Shown here one piece after another: positions 46,589 to 57,464 of a stretch of 64,000 bases of DNA. The notes under the pieces were generated by a model that worked only from the letters and a program-made list of their open reading frames with translations, was not told the origin of the DNA and searched no databases. The position numbers and the translations under genes are program-made. Source of the DNA: Streptomyces sp. ITFR-21 (GTDB lineage Bacteria; Actinomycetota; Actinomycetes; Streptomycetales; Streptomycetaceae); contig NZ_CP134605.1 in assembly GCF_031844685.1 (NCBI RefSeq), positions 4,151,001 to 4,215,000 on the forward strand, given 5' to 3'. Position 1 is the stretch's first letter. The number at the start of each line of letters is the position of its first letter.

Positions 46589-47640
46589 GTGTCGAGATCG
46601 GAACGGAGCCAGGATGTCCTACCCGCCAGCTCTGCCACTGGTGAGATCGGGGCGCAGATCGCACGGGCTTTGGAAGCCGTCACCGGCCCGCCCATAGAAG
46701 TCCTCGGCTTCTCGAATGCCGTTCCCCGGGCCCACATCTCCGACGACGGAAAGGGCGGTCACGACCTGGTCAACCCGCCGACCGGCATCGCCGCCTCGCA
46801 GAGGATCCCGACCGGGCAACCGGCGCTTCGGGACAACTACTCCGGGGTGTGGCTGTCGCGCTACGACCCGTACTCCCCGGACTCATCGGCGAGGCCACGA
46901 CCGCGGCGCGCACCCGTCCTGATACCCGGAACTGGCGGCTCTTCGCCACCACGTACCGCACCGCGTACGACGTGACGACGAAACTCGGCTACACGGACCT
47001 CAGCACCGTCGCGCTGGACCGGATGGATTGGGCGGCACAGCGCGCGTCCGACGCGGTCCTCGGCGCAGTACGCCAGTATCTGCGGGCGCTGGCCTACTTG
47101 CGCGCGAGCGACTACCGGACCGGCAAGCGGCTGATACAGCTGGGCATGTCGGCACTGGAGAACGCGGAGGCGGGTCGGGTACGCGATGTCGTCGTCGGGC
47201 ACGTGCATCTCGGCGCAGCCGTACTCGCGGGCAGGGACCAGGACGAGGACGCCGCGATGGGACACCTCGACGAGGCGCAGACCCTTGCCGTCCGCACCGG
47301 ACCGGCCGAGAAGGTGCACTGGCTGTCCTTCGGGCCGGTGAACGTCGGCGCCCACAAGGTCAGTGTGCTGGCCGAGTTGAACCAGTATCAGGAGGGCCGT
47401 CCGGACTTCCGAGTCGCTCGCGGTTCCGGCGGACTGGCCACTCTCCCGGCAGTCACGCCACCAAGCCGAAATCGCGCGGGCCCAGATGTGGACCGGCCGT
47501 ACGGAAGACGCGTTCCGAAGCTTGCGACGGGCGCGGAAGCTGGCGCCCCAACAGGCGCGGTACGACGTCATGGTGCGGGAGACGTACGCCGGTCTCGAAT
47601 CGGCGAAGCGCCAAATGCCGGACTCCTTCAGCAACTTCGG
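46589..47640 (+). pseudogene. XRE/TPR-type regulator remnant, multiply frameshifted
   Basis: Three frames carry successive pieces. From 46589 one reads up to DNYSGVWLSRYDP; another from about 46860 reads LLPGLIGEA-like text (PGLIGEATTAARTRPDTRNW) and TPR-like helices to about 47395; a third from about 47486 reads AQMWTGRTEDAFRSLRRARK, then LAPQQARYDVMVRETYAGLE. This matches the C-terminal helical domain of streptomycete XRE regulators, whose last helices carry ARxxAPQxVRxHPxVRET-type text. The DNA-binding domain is lost or unrecognisable. No single frame encodes it. Confidence 0.55.
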
Positions 47641-48220
47641 CCCTGGTGGAGGTGTCCAGGCGGACGGTGATCCGCGACGCCCGTCCCTGCGGGAGGTGGA
47701 CGTTCCCATCCGGTCCGAGCACGGCCGCGCCGGCGGCTGCCGCCTGGCGCCGGGGTACCGGACCCGGCTCACCACGCTGCATCCCACCGAGGCGGAGACG
47801 CGCTACCTCTCCGGCCTGCCCGCGGCCCTGCGCGATCTCGGGCTGTCGGACACGGCGGACACGGCGGACACGGCGGACACGGCGGACACGGCGGACACGG
47901 CGGACACGGCGGACACGGCGGACACGGCGGACACGGCGGACACGGCGGACACGGCGGGCACAGCCCGGCTGAAGCTGTCGGCGACCCCGGTCCCGTCCGT
48001 GCGCGCGGCGGCCGAGTCGTCGGTACGCCGCTTCCACCTGGACGCCCCGGCCTGGTTCCGCGAGCCGTCGGCGCCGGAACTGCCGCCGGAGCCGGCCCGT
48101 GCCGTGTGGTCCGACCGCACTGTCGAACTGGGCTACGCGCGGCCGGGCCGGGACGGCGGCGCCGCGTCGGAGCGCCGGGCTGCGGGAGGCGCGCGCCGCG
48201 CGCGTTGGCACTCAGCTTGA
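47641..48220 (+). pseudogene. WYL-type transcriptional regulator, truncated at both ends
   Basis: Right after the XRE remnant one frame reads ALVEVSRRTVIRD, the recognition helix of a DeoR/YafY-type HTH. It then shifts near 47680 to LREVDVPIRSEHGRAGGCRL, APGYRTRLTTLHPTEAETRY and FHLDAPAWFREPSAPELPPE. These are the linker segments of WYL-domain repressors, but the start and the WYL domain are missing. Twelve Asp-Thr-Ala repeats interrupt it at 47849-47956. The end overlaps the first CIRCE operator of groES. Confidence 0.55.
47849..47956 (+). repeat. Twelve perfect copies of GACACGGCG
   Basis: The 9-base unit GACACGGCG is repeated twelve times without a mismatch over 108 bases. It encodes (Asp-Thr-Ala)12 in the frame of the WYL remnant. 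Perfect identity suggests recent expansion by slippage. Confidence 0.95.
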
Positions 48221-48231
48221 CCGAGTGCTAA
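48205..48231. promoter_or_regulatory. CIRCE operator 1 (HrcA site)
   Basis: TTGGCACTC-N9-GAGTGCTAA at 48205-48231 matches the CIRCE consensus TTAGCACTC-N9-GAGTGCTAA except for one base. It covers the -35 hexamer of the groES promoter. HrcA is known to repress groE operons through this element. Confidence 0.95.
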
Positions 48232-48245
48232 GAGCGTCCTAGTCT
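48217..48245 (+). promoter_or_regulatory. Promoter of groES-groEL1
   Basis: TTGACC (48217-48222) and TAGTCT (48240-48245) are separated by 17 bases, a vegetative-sigma-type promoter. The -35 lies inside CIRCE 1 and the start region is just before CIRCE 2, so HrcA binding would block RNA polymerase. Confidence 0.85.
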
Positions 48246-48250
48246 CGGAT

Positions 48251-48277
48251 CTGGCACTCGGCACCGCTGAGTGCCAG
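48251..48277. promoter_or_regulatory. CIRCE operator 2 (HrcA site)
   Basis: CTGGCACTC-N9-GAGTGCCAG at 48251-48277 is a perfect inverted repeat close to the CIRCE consensus, in the leader just after the -10 element. Paired CIRCE elements are typical of actinomycete groE operons. Confidence 0.93.
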
Positions 48278-48378
48278 AACTCAGCGACGGGCAGGTCCGG
48301 CACCCGCGACGACGGGCCTACCAGGTCGCCGACCCAGACAGACACTCCCGTGAGCCCTTTGAAGGGGGAGGTCGGATC

Positions 48379-48687
48379 GTGACGACCGCCAGCACCAAGG
48401 TTGCCATCAAGCCGCTTGAGGACCGCATCGTGGTCCAGCCGCTGGATGCCGAGCAGACCACGGCCTCCGGCCTGGTCATCCCGGACACCGCCAAGGAGAA
48501 GCCCCAGGAGGGCGTCGTCCTGGCCGTGGGTCCGGGCCGCTTCGAGGACGGCAACCGCCTGCCGCTCGACGTCTCCGTGGGGGACGTCGTGCTCTACAGC
48601 AAGTACGGCGGCACCGAGGTCAAGTACAACGGCGAGGAGTACCTCGTCCTCTCGGCCCGCGACGTCCTCGCGATCATCGAGAAGTAG
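48379..48687 (+). CDS. groES: Co-chaperonin GroES
   Basis: GroES caps the GroEL chamber. The 102-residue protein starts at GTG 48379 ([20 protein letters not shown]) after GGGGGAGGTCGG; an ATG-like start at 48271 would run through the operator. The mobile loop is [20 protein letters not shown]. Length is normal. It is the first gene of the groES-groEL1 operon. Confidence 0.97.
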   Translation: MTTASTKVAIKPLEDRIVVQPLDAEQTTASGLVIPDTAKEKPQEGVVLAVGPGRFEDGNRLPLDVSVGDVVLYSKYGGTEVKYNGEEYLVLSARDVLAIIEK

Positions 48688-48716
48688 CTCTCCGGCTTCG
48701 CCGCACAGCCGTGATC

Positions 48717-48762
48717 CCGCCCCGGGTTCTCCGTGTCCTACAGGCCGGGGGCCCCGGGGCGG
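48717..48762 (+). terminator. Hairpin between groES and groEL1
   Basis: CCGCCCCGGG (48717-48726) pairs with CCCGGGGCGG (48753-48762), followed by TTTCGTT. It may attenuate transcription so that groES is made in excess of groEL1. Two TTGACCGTCC direct repeats follow at about 48768-48787. Confidence 0.65.
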
Positions 48763-48824
48763 TTTCGTTGACCGTCCTTGACCGTCCTTGACGACGACAA
48801 CCGACTGACGAGTAGACGAGGTAG

Positions 48825-50459
<1,635 letters not shown>

Positions 50460-50478
50460 CCCCGCCCCGCTCCACCCC

Positions 50479-50514
50479 CGGCCCGGCTCCCTCCCCTCGG
50501 AGGGGGCCGGGCCG
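50479..50514. terminator. Terminator hairpin after groEL1
   Basis: CGGCCCGGCTCCCTCC (50479-50494, one bulge) pairs with GGAGGG-G-GCCGGGCCG (50499-50514). It lies between convergent groEL1 and the SDR gene. Two CCGGGCGATCCGCC direct repeats follow near 50530 and 50555. Confidence 0.8.
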
Positions 50515-50600
50515 CCCCCGTTGCGCCCCACCGGGCGATCCGCCGCGCGGCCTGCCGGGCGATCCGCCAGGACCGGGCCGCCGGACAAGGCCCGCCCGGG

Positions 50601-51377
50601 TCAGAACTTGGGGTCGTAGCGGCGCCCGGTACGGGTGGAGGCCGCGGCGTAGAGCGACGTCGGGAGGTGGCGGGTCAGGGCCACGGCCAGTTTGTAGCGC
50701 GGGTCGGGGACGCTGACCGTGCGGTCCCGGGCCAGGTCGCGCAGCGCGGTGGCGACGACCTTGTTGGCGTTGAGCCAGGCCCAGGAGGGGACTTTCGAGG
50801 CGTCCATGCCGGCGCGGGCGTGGAACTCGGTACGGACGAAGCCCGGACACAGGGCGAGGAAGCGGACGCCGCTGCCGGCGAGTTCCTGGGCGACGCCCTC
50901 GGTGAAGGAGACCACCCACGCCTTGCTGGCCCCGTAGGTGCCGCGGGACATGAAGGCGGCCACCGAGGCCACGTTGATGACGAAGCCGCGGCGCCGCTCG
51001 CGCATCGCGGGCACGGCCGCGGAGGTGAGGCGGAGCACCGCCTCGCAGTGGACCTTGAGCATGCGCAGCTCCTGGGCGACGGGGACGTCGAGGAAGCCGC
51101 CGCCGTTGCCGAAGCCCGCGTTGTTGACCAGGACGTGCACCGGGCGGTCCGGGTCGCGCAGGCGGGCCTCGACGGACGCGATGCCGTCGTCGTCGGCGAG
51201 GTCGGCCGGCAGTACCTCGGCGGCGGTGTTGTAGCGGGTAAGGAGGTCCGCCGCGGCACGGGCGAGGCGTTCCTCGTCGCGGGCGACCAGCACCAGGCGG
51301 TGACCGTCGGCGGCGAGCCGGCGGGCGAAGGCCGCGCCGAGGCCGGAGGTCGCACCCGTGATGAGTGAAGTCGTCAT
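50601..51377 (-). CDS. Short-chain dehydrogenase/reductase
   Basis: From ATG 51377 the protein has 258 residues. The cofactor motif LITGATSGLGAAFARRLA is at about 5-22, LVNNAGFG near 85, the catalytic serine near VINVASVAAF, and YGASK supplies Tyr and Lys. It is a classical SDR with an Arg (ARDEERL) after the second strand, favouring NADPH. The substrate is unknown. It is convergent with groEL1. Confidence 0.92.
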   Translation of the reverse strand: MTTSLITGATSGLGAAFARRLAADGHRLVLVARDEERLARAAADLLTRYNTAAEVLPADLADDDGIASVEARLRDPDRPVHVLVNNAGFGNGGGFLDVPVAQELRMLKVHCEAVLRLTSAAVPAMRERRRGFVINVASVAAFMSRGTYGASKAWVVSFTEGVAQELAGSGVRFLALCPGFVRTEFHARAGMDASKVPSWAWLNANKVVATALRDLARDRTVSVPDPRYKLAVALTRHLPTSLYAAASTRTGRRYDPKF

Positions 51378-51538
51378 GCGGGCAGCGTAGATGAGGGCCC
51401 GGCGGCTGACGCGGGGGCGGACGCCGCCCCGTTCGCCGCGTTCCCGGCCGGTGCGCGCCCCGGCGGGCGGCGCCCGGTCCGCCGCTGCGGACGCCGCTGG
51501 ACGCCCGCGGGCGCGACCGGCGCCGGACGTCCGTGCGC

Positions 51539-52327
51539 TCAGCCCTGCTTGAGGTACGGCGTGGTGACCCCGAGCGGCTCGAAGCCGAGGCGGCTCAGGA
51601 TCGGGCGGCTCTCGTCGGAGGCGTCCACCTGCAGGTAGCGGAAGCCCCTGGCCGCGGCGAGCCGGGCCCGGTGGGCGACCAGCGAACGGTAGACGCCGCG
51701 CCCGCGCCACGCCGGTACGGTGCCGCCGCCCCACAGGCTGGCGAAGTCGGTACCCGGGTGGAACTCGATCCGGGCCGAGCAGACCGGTTCGCCGCCCGCC
51801 AGCGCGAGCGTCATGGCGACGTTGCCGGTGCTGTGCGCGAGCTGGTCCAGCAGGCTCGCGTGCGGCCGGGTCCCGTCGGTGCCGAACGCCTTCGCGTGCA
51901 CCTCCGCCATGAGGGCGGCCCCCGCCGCGTCGGTGACCGGCTCCAGGCGTACGCCCTCGGGCGGCGCCGTGTCCTGGGGCAGCTTGGCGACCTCGGCCAC
52001 CATCAGCGTCTCCGCCGGCTCCGGTACGAACCCGGCGGCCAGCAGGCGCCGCCCGAGGTCGGCGGGGCGGTCGTGCGCGTACAGCTTCCACTCGAACTCG
52101 CGTCCGGCCCCCTCCGGCCCGGCCAGCCACCGCGTCTGCGCGGCGATCGCGGCGTCCGCGGTGTGCTCGTCCAGCTCGGACCACAGCACCCCCGTCCAGT
52201 CGTGCGCGCCGGCCCCGGTCTGCCGTATCACCGGGCCGAACCGCTCCACCCGCGTCCCGGCCTCGGCGGGCGGGGCGTCGCGCCGCATCTGGGCGTCGAA
52301 CAGGGCGCGTACGGCGTCGGTGTCCAT
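51539..52327 (-). CDS. GNAT-family N-acetyltransferase
   Basis: From ATG 52327 the protein has 262 residues. The C-terminal half carries the acetyl-CoA motif TVPAWRGRGVYRSLVAHRAR and ends with the typical LQVDASDESRPILSRLGFEP. The N-terminal half (DAVRALFDAQMRRDAPP) may be a degenerate second GNAT unit. The substrate is unknown. An in-frame ATG at 52357 would add ten residues. Confidence 0.85.
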   Translation of the reverse strand: MDTDAVRALFDAQMRRDAPPAEAGTRVERFGPVIRQTGAGAHDWTGVLWSELDEHTADAAIAAQTRWLAGPEGAGREFEWKLYAHDRPADLGRRLLAAGFVPEPAETLMVAEVAKLPQDTAPPEGVRLEPVTDAAGAALMAEVHAKAFGTDGTRPHASLLDQLAHSTGNVAMTLALAGGEPVCSARIEFHPGTDFASLWGGGTVPAWRGRGVYRSLVAHRARLAAARGFRYLQVDASDESRPILSRLGFEPLGVTTPYLKQG

Positions 52328-52418
52328 CGGCGCATTCCAGCACGCCGCGGCACGCACCGCACCCGGGTTTCCGCCCGGTGGGGCCGGGGGAGCGGTGGCA
52401 CCGCCGGGCCCGCGCGGG

Positions 52419-52600
52419 TCAGGCCAACGCGTCCAGGACGAGGCCGACGTCCGACCCGGTGTTGTGGAGGTGCGGGGCGAAGCGGACGTTGCCGGCGCGG
52501 GCGGAGAAGCGGACTACGGCGTCGCGCAGCCGGGCCGCGGCGGTGGCGGGCAGGCCGGGGACCGCGACGATCGCCGAGTCGCCCGGGACCGGCGGGTGGC
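52419..52600 (-). pseudogene. C-terminal fragment of a class V-type PLP aminotransferase
   Basis: On the minus strand about 55 residues before the stop at 52419 read GDSAIVAVPGLPATAAARLR, DAVVRFSARAGNVRFAPHLH, NTGSDVGLVLDALA. This is the end of the small domain of class V-fold aminotransferases (GxVRxxPHxYNT). No upstream catalytic part is present, and a run of eight G (52621-52628) and the WhiB-like gene lie upstream. It is a remnant. Confidence 0.55.
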
Positions 52601-52746
52601 CGAGGGCGGGGCTGCGCCGCGGGGGGGGCAGCACGGGACCGGGGCGGCGTCCGCGTCCTGAGGGCGGCGTTGGGGGCCGCGCCCGCGGCCTTTCCCGCGC
52701 CCGGCTTGGCAGAATCGATTCTGCGGAACGTCCGCACGGTCCGTGC

Positions 52747-53391
52747 CTAGCGGTAGCCCCACCCCGGTCCCGCCGGCCCGTACGGGAACCCGTACTCCGG
52801 CTCCGCTCCGGGCTCCTCCGCGGCGGCCCGGCGGGCTCGGCCGTCGACATCGTCCCGGCCGCCCACGCGGTGCCGCTCGCGCCGGTCCGCCGGGTGGTCC
52901 GCGCCGTCCTGCATGTCGTCCATGTCGTCGGCGTCGGCGTCGGCGTCGGCGTCGTCGGCGTCGTCGGCGTCGGCCCGGTACTCCCCGCCGTCCCCGTCGT
53001 GCTCGTCGTCCCGGCCGGCCGCGTCGGCGCGGCCGGGCACCGGCGCGTCCCTGCGGGCCCCGCCGCCGTCCCCGCCGTCCCGGTCCGCGTCCGCCTCCGA
53101 CCCCGGGGACCTGCTGCGCGAGCGCCCCATCATCGCCTCGCGCTCGTCCTCGGTGAGCCCGCCCCACACGCCGTAGGGCTCGCGGACGGTCAGCGCATGG
53201 GTGGCGCACTCGGCGCGGACCGGGCAGCGCATGCACACCTCCTTGGCCGAGGCCTCGCGCGCGCTGCGGGCGGCGCCCCGCTCTCCCTCCGGGTGGAAGA
53301 ACAGCGAGCTGTCGACGCCGCGGCAGGCGGCGACGAGTTGCCAGTCCCAGAGATCGGCGTTGGGCCCGGGAAGGCGGGAGAAGTCTGCCAT
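52747..53391 (-). CDS. WhiB-like iron-sulphur transcription factor with long acidic tail
   Basis: The 214-residue protein has the Wbl domain in its first 95 residues. Cysteines at 23, 53, 56 and 62 (VCMRCPVRAEC) ligate a [4Fe-4S] cluster, and GVWGGLTEDERE is the turn that contacts the sigma factor. After residue 90 comes a long tail of about 120 residues rich in Asp, Ala, Arg and Gly, with DADDADDADADADADD encoded by GTCGGCGTC-type repeats at 52921-52976. Most Wbl proteins are 80-130 residues. Its place next to bldM matches the S. coelicolor order. Confidence 0.93.
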   Translation of the reverse strand: MADFSRLPGPNADLWDWQLVAACRGVDSSLFFHPEGERGAARSAREASAKEVCMRCPVRAECATHALTVREPYGVWGGLTEDEREAMMGRSRSRSPGSEADADRDGGDGGGARRDAPVPGRADAAGRDDEHDGDGGEYRADADDADDADADADADDMDDMQDGADHPADRRERHRVGGRDDVDGRARRAAAEEPGAEPEYGFPYGPAGPGWGYR

Positions 53392-53495
53392 TGCTCATTC
53401 CCCTCGACGGGTGCGTGAAGGCGTGGGAGACGGTGGAGACGGCGCCCTGCTGCGCCCGAACCTGCCGGGTCGCCGGACGACCCTCGTCTCGACCG

Positions 53496-53520
53496 TACAT
53501 CTGCTGTCTTAGTAGATGTA
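53496..53520. promoter_or_regulatory. Near-perfect inverted repeat upstream of the WhiB-like gene
   Basis: TACATCTGCT (53496-53505), GTCTT, then AGTAGATGTA (53511-53520) match in nine of ten pairs. It lies about 105-130 bases before the WhiB-like start. It could be a dimeric repressor or activator site. Confidence 0.5.
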
Positions 53521-53750
53521 AATATGACTCATCGCCAATCTAGTGACGAATGGCCAAAGCACCAGAAAAGAGCGGCCAAACAGTGCAAAGGGCGCCATAA
53601 CACCCGTTCGGCAGCATGCGTCGCCTCCCGGGGGGCGCCCGGCCGCGCTCCCCGGCGCGTTAAATGCACCCGTCTCACCCGTCTGACCTGCGGCACCCGC
53701 GTTTTGTAGGCGTGCGATCACGTAGAGTACTGATCGTCGCGACCAAACTC

Positions 53751-53778
53751 CGTAACTCTTTCGGGTGAGGGTCGTTGA
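53751..53778 (+). promoter_or_regulatory. Sigma-BldN promoter of bldM
   Basis: CGTAAC (53751-53756) and CGTTGA (53773-53778) are separated by exactly 16 bases. This is the published sigma-BldN consensus, and bldM is a known BldN target in Streptomyces. The hexamers lie about 130 bases before the bldM start. Confidence 0.9.
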
Positions 53779-53908
53779 GTCTGGCGGAAGCGGTCGGCGG
53801 AGCGAGCGATGCGGGTGCGTGCCCGATCCGTCGGCCCCAACGGTGAAGATTCGTACTTCGTACAGCCTGGAGGCACAACGTGACGCGGTTCAGCTGCGGA
53901 GGGCGGTC

Positions 53909-54520
53909 ATGACTTCCGTCCTCGTCTGCGACGACTCCCCGCTCGCCCGAGAGGCCCTGCGCCGTGCGGTGGCCACCGTGCCCGGCGTCGAGCGCGTAAC
54001 CACCGCGGCCAACGGCGAGGAGGTCCTCCGCCGCTGGGGTGCCGACCGCTCGGACCTGATCCTGATGGACGTCCGGATGCCCGGCCTCGGCGGGGTGGAG
54101 ACGGTACGGCGGCTGCTGTCCGCCGACCCCGGCGCCCGGATCATCATGCTCACCGTGGCCGAGGACCTGGACGGGGTGGCCCTGGCCGTCGCCGCCGGCG
54201 CCCGCGGCTACCTGCACAAGGACGCCTCGCGCGCCGAACTGCGGGCCACCGTGACGCAGGCGCTGGCCGACCCCACCTGGCGGCTGGCCCCGCGCCGGCT
54301 GCGGTCCGCCGAGATGGGCGCCGCGCCCACCCTCACCGCCCGCGAGATCCAGGTGCTGGAGGGCATGAGCCACGGCCGCTCCAACGCCGAGATCGGCCGC
54401 GAACTCTTCCTCTCCGAGGACACGGTGAAGACCCACGCGCGGCGGCTGTTCAAGAAACTCGGCGCGTCCGACCGGGCCCACGCGGTGGCGCTCGGCTTCC
54501 GCTGGGGCCTGGTGCGTTAG
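53909..54520 (+). CDS. bldM: Developmental response regulator BldM
   Basis: BldM is an atypical LuxR/FixJ-type response regulator required for aerial hyphae. It acts as a homodimer or as a heterodimer with WhiI. ATG 53909 gives 203 residues beginning [20 protein letters not shown], the known Streptomyces protein. The receiver domain has D8, D9 and D54, and the C-terminal helix-turn-helix is [20 protein letters not shown]. The upstream in-frame ATG at 53765 overlaps the sigma-BldN -10 and is excluded. Confidence 0.97.
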   Translation: MTSVLVCDDSPLAREALRRAVATVPGVERVTTAANGEEVLRRWGADRSDLILMDVRMPGLGGVETVRRLLSADPGARIIMLTVAEDLDGVALAVAAGARGYLHKDASRAELRATVTQALADPTWRLAPRRLRSAEMGAAPTLTAREIQVLEGMSHGRSNAEIGRELFLSEDTVKTHARRLFKKLGASDRAHAVALGFRWGLVR

Positions 54521-54815
54521 CCGCCGTGCCCCCGCCCCCGCGGGCGGCCGTGCCGGACGTCGCGGCCGCCGCGGCGAAGGCCCGCGCGCACACCGCCGTC
54601 CGGGCCGCCGCGGCGGCCAAGTCGCCCGCGGGTCTTCGATTTCCCGGGGGAGGACGCATGCTTGGCTTATGGACTTCCTCGGGGATCGGCGGGGGCTTCG
54701 GATGGCGGAGATGACAGCGCCGGACGCGGCACCGCACGGCGCGCCGGATAACGCTTCGGTGCAGAAGTACGGTCGCGATGCCACGGATCGTCCCGCGGCG
54801 AGGCACCATGGATGG

Positions 54816-55427
54816 ATGCGTGACGACGACACACCTGCCATCGGTGCCCTCGTCCGTCGCGCGGTCGACGGCGACCAGCGGGCGGTGCACGAACTTCTGG
54901 CGCACGTCCACCCGCTCGCCGAGCGGTACTGCCGCACCCGGCTGTCCCGGCTGCCGGGCGACGCCCGGCACTTCGTGGACGACCTGGCGCAGGAGGTCTG
55001 CCTGGCGGTGCTCTGCGCGCTGCCGCGCTACCGGGACCTGGGCCGGCCGTTCGAGGCGTTCGTGGTCTCCATCGCCGCCCACAAGGTCGCCGACCTCCAG
55101 CGGTCCGCCATGCGCGGGCCCGGCAGCACCGCAGTGCCGTCCGACGAGATGCCGGAGAAGCCGGACGACTCGCTGGGCCCCGAGGAGCGGGCGCTGCTCA
55201 ACAGCGACGCGGCCTGGGCCAAGACGCTGCTGGACCGGCTGCCGGACCATCTGCGGGAGCTGGTCCTGCTGCGGGTCGCGGTGGGACTGAGCGCCGAGGA
55301 GACCGGACAGGTGCTGGGGATGTCGCCCGGCGCCGTAAGGGTCGCGCAGCACCGGGCGCTCAGCCGGTTGCGGGCCATCGCCGAGGAGACCACGTCCAGC
55401 GCGTCCGGCACCCCGCGGAGCGCCTGA
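54816..55427 (+). CDS. shbA: ECF-type sigma factor ShbA
   Basis: ShbA drives transcription of the principal sigma gene hrdB in Streptomyces griseus. ATG 54816 gives 203 residues ([20 protein letters not shown]). Region 2 includes [20 protein letters not shown], and region 4 is [20 protein letters not shown] with [11 protein letters not shown]. In-frame ATGs at 54711, 54702 and 54669 would add up to 49 residues with weaker codon bias. I rely on the bldM-shbA-guaB order for the name. Confidence 0.82.
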   Translation: MRDDDTPAIGALVRRAVDGDQRAVHELLAHVHPLAERYCRTRLSRLPGDARHFVDDLAQEVCLAVLCALPRYRDLGRPFEAFVVSIAAHKVADLQRSAMRGPGSTAVPSDEMPEKPDDSLGPEERALLNSDAAWAKTLLDRLPDHLRELVLLRVAVGLSAEETGQVLGMSPGAVRVAQHRALSRLRAIAEETTSSASGTPRSA

Positions 55428-55443
55428 GTCCCCGACCCCCTGA

Positions 55444-57090
<1,647 letters not shown>

Positions 57091-57187
57091 TTTCTGGGGC
57101 GGCCTCCCGTGCCGCCGGCTGCACCGTACGGCTGACCCGTGGGACCGGTTCGGGCCCACGGGTCGGGCGGCCGTCTTCCGGGGCAGG

Positions 57188-57463
57188 CCGGTGGTGCACC
57201 TCCACGTAGAGGCGTCGGCCGTGCCGCCGGTCCGCTTCGACGGCGTGGCCTGGGTCCGCCCAGGACCGACGACCCGACGAATACGTGCGGACCTGCTTCC
57301 GGGAGTTCCACGACCTGGCCGAGGCGGTACTCGACCGTATCGAGGTGCTCAAGGCGGAGGGAGGGCTCGGGGCGGCCGCTGCCGGCGGACGGCCCGGCGC
57401 CGGTCGTCGTGGCGGGGGTACGCGATACTGGGGGTCGCAGGGCCAGAGGAGAGAGGCGCGGGT
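57188..57463 (+). pseudogene. Possible frameshifted small gene between guaB and guaB3
   Basis: From GTG 57188 or 57191 one frame reads VHLHVEASAVPPVRFDGVAW VR and then loses sense near 57255. The next frame reads AQDRRPDEYVRTCFREFHDL and AEAVLDRIEVLKAEGG to about 57370. The two pieces look like one conserved short protein split by a frameshift. The second frame runs on without a stop into guaB3. The family is not recognised, and real coding status is uncertain. Confidence 0.35.
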
Positions 57464-57464
57464 T

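Larger units (their letters stand above)
53392..53908. promoter_or_regulatory. 517-base divergent control region between the WhiB-like gene and bldM
   Basis: No convincing gene lies here; a 61-codon frame at 53524-53709 has no family features. The stretch is AT-richer than its surroundings around 53490-53590. It contains a 25-base near-palindrome (53496-53520) nearer the wbl gene and a sigma-BldN promoter (53751-53778) for bldM. It probably integrates developmental regulation of both genes. Confidence 0.7.

Noticed and set aside
47849..47956. Regular repeats suggestive of a CRISPR array
   Set aside because: The 9-base units are contiguous without spacers and encode Asp-Thr-Ala, so it is a simple tandem repeat.
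52915..52980. GTCGGC repeats as a separate repeat element
   Set aside because: They are in frame and explained as the Asp/Ala-rich tail of the WhiB-like protein.
53765..53908. 48-codon N-terminal extension of BldM
   Set aside because: Its start lies inside the sigma-BldN promoter, before the transcription start, so it cannot be translated from that promoter.
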